From Yoonia sp. BS5-3 (GTDB taxonomy: Bacteria > Pseudomonadota > Alphaproteobacteria > Rhodobacterales > Rhodobacteraceae), in contig NZ_CP150951.2 in assembly GCF_038069655.2 (NCBI RefSeq), forward strand, positions 496,001 through 560,000: a stretch of 64,000 bases of DNA, in the 5' to 3' direction. Positions 62,379-64,000 of the stretch are shown here, piece after piece. Each line of letters opens with the position of its first letter. The first letter of the stretch is position 1. The translations under genes and the position numbers were made by a program. The notes beneath the pieces were generated by a model. The model searched no databases, was not told the DNA's origin, and saw nothing but the letters and a program-made list of their open reading frames with translations.

Positions 62379-63052
62379 GTGGCAGGTCCAATCAGTTGAT
62401 CAACAGTGTCAGGCAAGGCCGCAAAATCATCGATCAGGCGATCGCAAACCAGCGTGTCCGCCGCATGATAGCCCCAGCTGACGCCAATGCTGCAAATACC
62501 GGCGGCACGGGCCATATCCATGTCAAAACTTGTGTCACCGATCATGACGGCACGGGCAGCTGGCACGCCGGTTTCAGCCAGAATGGCGTGGATCATTGAC
62601 GGGCTAGGTTTTGATGGGTGGTCATCGGCGGTCTGACGACTGATAAAATACCCCTCAAGGCCATAACCCGCGATCAACTTATCCAGGCCCCGGGTGGATT
62701 TCCCCGTCGCGACCCCAAGCAAAGTCCAATCCTGCGCATGAAACAGGTCCAAGGCCGCACGGGCACCAGGGAAGAAGGGGGAACTGGCGCGACTGCCCCG
62801 CTCTTGGCGGATATGGAAATAGGCATCACGATAGCCTTGCACCAAAGCGGCATGGGTCGGCGAATCCAGTTCTGGCGATAGGGCAGGAAAAATCTTTTCC
62901 AGCGACATGCCCACATAGCTCAGCGCCTCAGCGCGGTCGGGCGCAGGCAATCCGGCACGGGTGTAGGCAAAGGAAAACGCATCATAGATCATCACCTGGC
63001 TGTCCACCAAAGTGCCATCGACATCAAAGATGATCAGGCGCAGATCACTCAT
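62375..63052 (-). CDS. HAD-superfamily hydrolase (phosphoglycolate phosphatase-like)
   Basis: 225 residues. HAD motif I DVDGTLVDS, motif II-like LLGVATGKSTRGLD, and motifs III/IV HPSKPSPSM and MIGDTSFDMDMARAAG are all present. The substrate may be phosphoglycolate or another small phosphate ester. The ATG at 63052 overlaps the end of the rluC-like gene by 8 bases. Confidence 0.9.
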   Translation of the reverse strand: MSDLRLIIFDVDGTLVDSQVMIYDAFSFAYTRAGLPAPDRAEALSYVGMSLEKIFPALSPELDSPTHAALVQGYRDAYFHIRQERGSRASSPFFPGARAALDLFHAQDWTLLGVATGKSTRGLDKLIAGYGLEGYFISRQTADDHPSKPSPSMIHAILAETGVPAARAVMIGDTSFDMDMARAAGICSIGVSWGYHAADTLVCDRLIDDFAALPDTVDQLIGPAT

Positions 63053-64000
63053 CAGGCATATTGAACGGATCAACCGGGGCATGATCGACGACCCAGCCCA
63101 CAAAATCCCATGTATGCTGCATATGATCCGGCAGCGGGGCTGTGATATGTAAGGTTGCCTTGGTCACCGGATGTTCGATGGTCAGGCTGCGCGCATGCAG
63201 ATGCATCTTGCGGCCAATCTCTGATCCCATGCCAGCGCCCCAACCATCGCCCAGATTTTCCTGGCTCGAACCGCCGTATTTGCCGTCTCCGATAATCGGA
63301 TGACCAATCTCGGCCATATGGGCACGCAACTGATGGGTGCGGCCTGTGATCGGCACCAGCGCGCACCATGACGCGCGGCTGGCCAGGGTGTCCATCACCG
63401 CATAATCGCTGGTGGCGCGCTTGGCGCCCTCGGTCGCGTCCACATCGCGTGGATGCACGCAGCGCATCTTTTCATTCTCACCGCCGCGGCCATGGCCGGG
63501 GGCCTTGACCAACCCGTATTTGATGGTGCCCGCCCGTGGGTGGGGCACGCCAGCAATCGCCGCCCAATAAATTTTGCGGGTCTCGCGATGCTTCAGGTTC
63601 TCAGTCAGCTGTTTGGCCATCAATCGCGTACGGGCCAGCAGCAAAACACCCGATGTGTCCTTGTCCAAACGATGCACCAAACGCGGCTTTTCCTCATAGC
63701 CAAAGGTCAAGGCCTCAGCCATGCCATCTACATGGCGAGTCGTCTTTGATCCACCTTGCGTCGCCAGACCGGCAGGCTTGTTGATAGCGATGATATGATC
63801 ATCTTTGTAAATGACGCAGGATTGGATCAGCTTGGCATCGGCCTTGGTCACGCCCGTCCGGGCAAGGGCACGCTGGGCGTTTGCCTCTTCCTCCGAAGGA
63901 AGCGGCGGAATGCGAACTTTCTGGCCCTCTTCCAGGCGCGTATTCGGCTTCACCCGACCACCATCAACCCGCAATTCACCCTTGCGGCACATCTTTTCAA
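63045..64000 (-). CDS. rluC: RluC/RluD-family pseudouridine synthase, N-terminus off the edge
   Basis: About 318 residues visible; the start of the protein, including part of the S4 domain, is beyond the right edge (MCRKGELRVDGGRVKPNTRLEEG is the S4 end, and codons for EK precede it in frame). The catalytic Asp is in HRLDKDTSGVLLLART. ITGRTHQLRAHMAEIGHPIIGDGKYG is the usual end block. It modifies uridines of 23S rRNA (RluC sites 955/2504/2580 in E. coli). The HAD and ATP12 genes are downstream in the same operon. Confidence 0.92.
   Translation of the reverse strand, partial: EKMCRKGELRVDGGRVKPNTRLEEGQKVRIPPLPSEEEANAQRALARTGVTKADAKLIQSCVIYKDDHIIAINKPAGLATQGGSKTTRHVDGMAEALTFGYEEKPRLVHRLDKDTSGVLLLARTRLMAKQLTENLKHRETRKIYWAAIAGVPHPRAGTIKYGLVKAPGHGRGGENEKMRCVHPRDVDATEGAKRATSDYAVMDTLASRASWCALVPITGRTHQLRAHMAEIGHPIIGDGKYGGSSQENLGDGWGAGMGSEIGRKMHLHARSLTIEHPVTKATLHITAPLPDHMQHTWDFVGWVVDHAPVDPFNMPDE

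Overview
The window looks like the chromosome of an alphaproteobacterium of the Rhodobacteraceae (Roseobacter group). The gene families and their order fit that group: ccoNOQP beside fnrL and a universal stress gene, a bztABCD amino-acid transporter, a smoEFGKS-mtlK polyol operon, ATP12, and TRAP and malonate genes. No RNA gene, CRISPR array, insertion sequence or integrase was seen.

Layout. (1) 1-6725: start of an unknown membrane protein, the cbb3 oxidase operon ccoNOQP (minus), an orphan hypothetical gene, a universal stress protein, and fnrL. Two FNR-type boxes sit in front of ccoN and the stress gene. (2) 6817-13331 (minus): a catabolic operon for a fumarylacetoacetase-fold hydrolase, a RutE-like nitroreductase, an OsmC protein, a TRAP transporter, an intradiol dioxygenase and possibly gluconokinase. 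(3) 13410-17353 (plus): a YciI-like protein, a GntR/FCD regulator, malonyl-CoA decarboxylase and malonyl-CoA synthetase. An identical 14-bp palindrome occurs in the divergent region 2/3 promoter and in front of the decarboxylase, which suggests one regulator for both arms. (4) 17717-43132 (plus): an 18-gene, 25-kb contractile injection system of the extracellular (eCIS) type. It has sheath, tube, terminator-like DUF4255 protein, AAA+ ATPase, hub, spike, PAAR-like tip, gp25, two baseplate J proteins, a tail-protein-I-like wedge and beta-helix proteins. It also has a 1690-residue protein with the eCIS-associated DUF4157 domain, the best candidate cargo. There are no capsid, terminase, portal, integrase or lysis genes, so it is not an intact prophage. 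(5) 43458-51002: a LacI regulator and the sorbitol/mannitol operon. (6) 51131-56914: yidC, a MOSC protein, engB, argB, a small secreted protein, a ferredoxin-type protein and a SixA-like phosphatase. (7) 56992-64000 (minus): bztABCD, an ATP12 chaperone, a HAD phosphatase and an rluC-like gene cut by the window edge.

The most interesting part is the eCIS locus with its giant DUF4157 protein, two unrecognised proteins and a nested stem-loop leader. The putative GntR regulon joining ring cleavage to malonate use comes next.

Three genes (ccoN, the FAH-family gene, mtlK) are each broken by one missing base in a run of C/G. This pattern looks more like homopolymer under-calling than real decay, and the three should be rechecked before being treated as pseudogenes.
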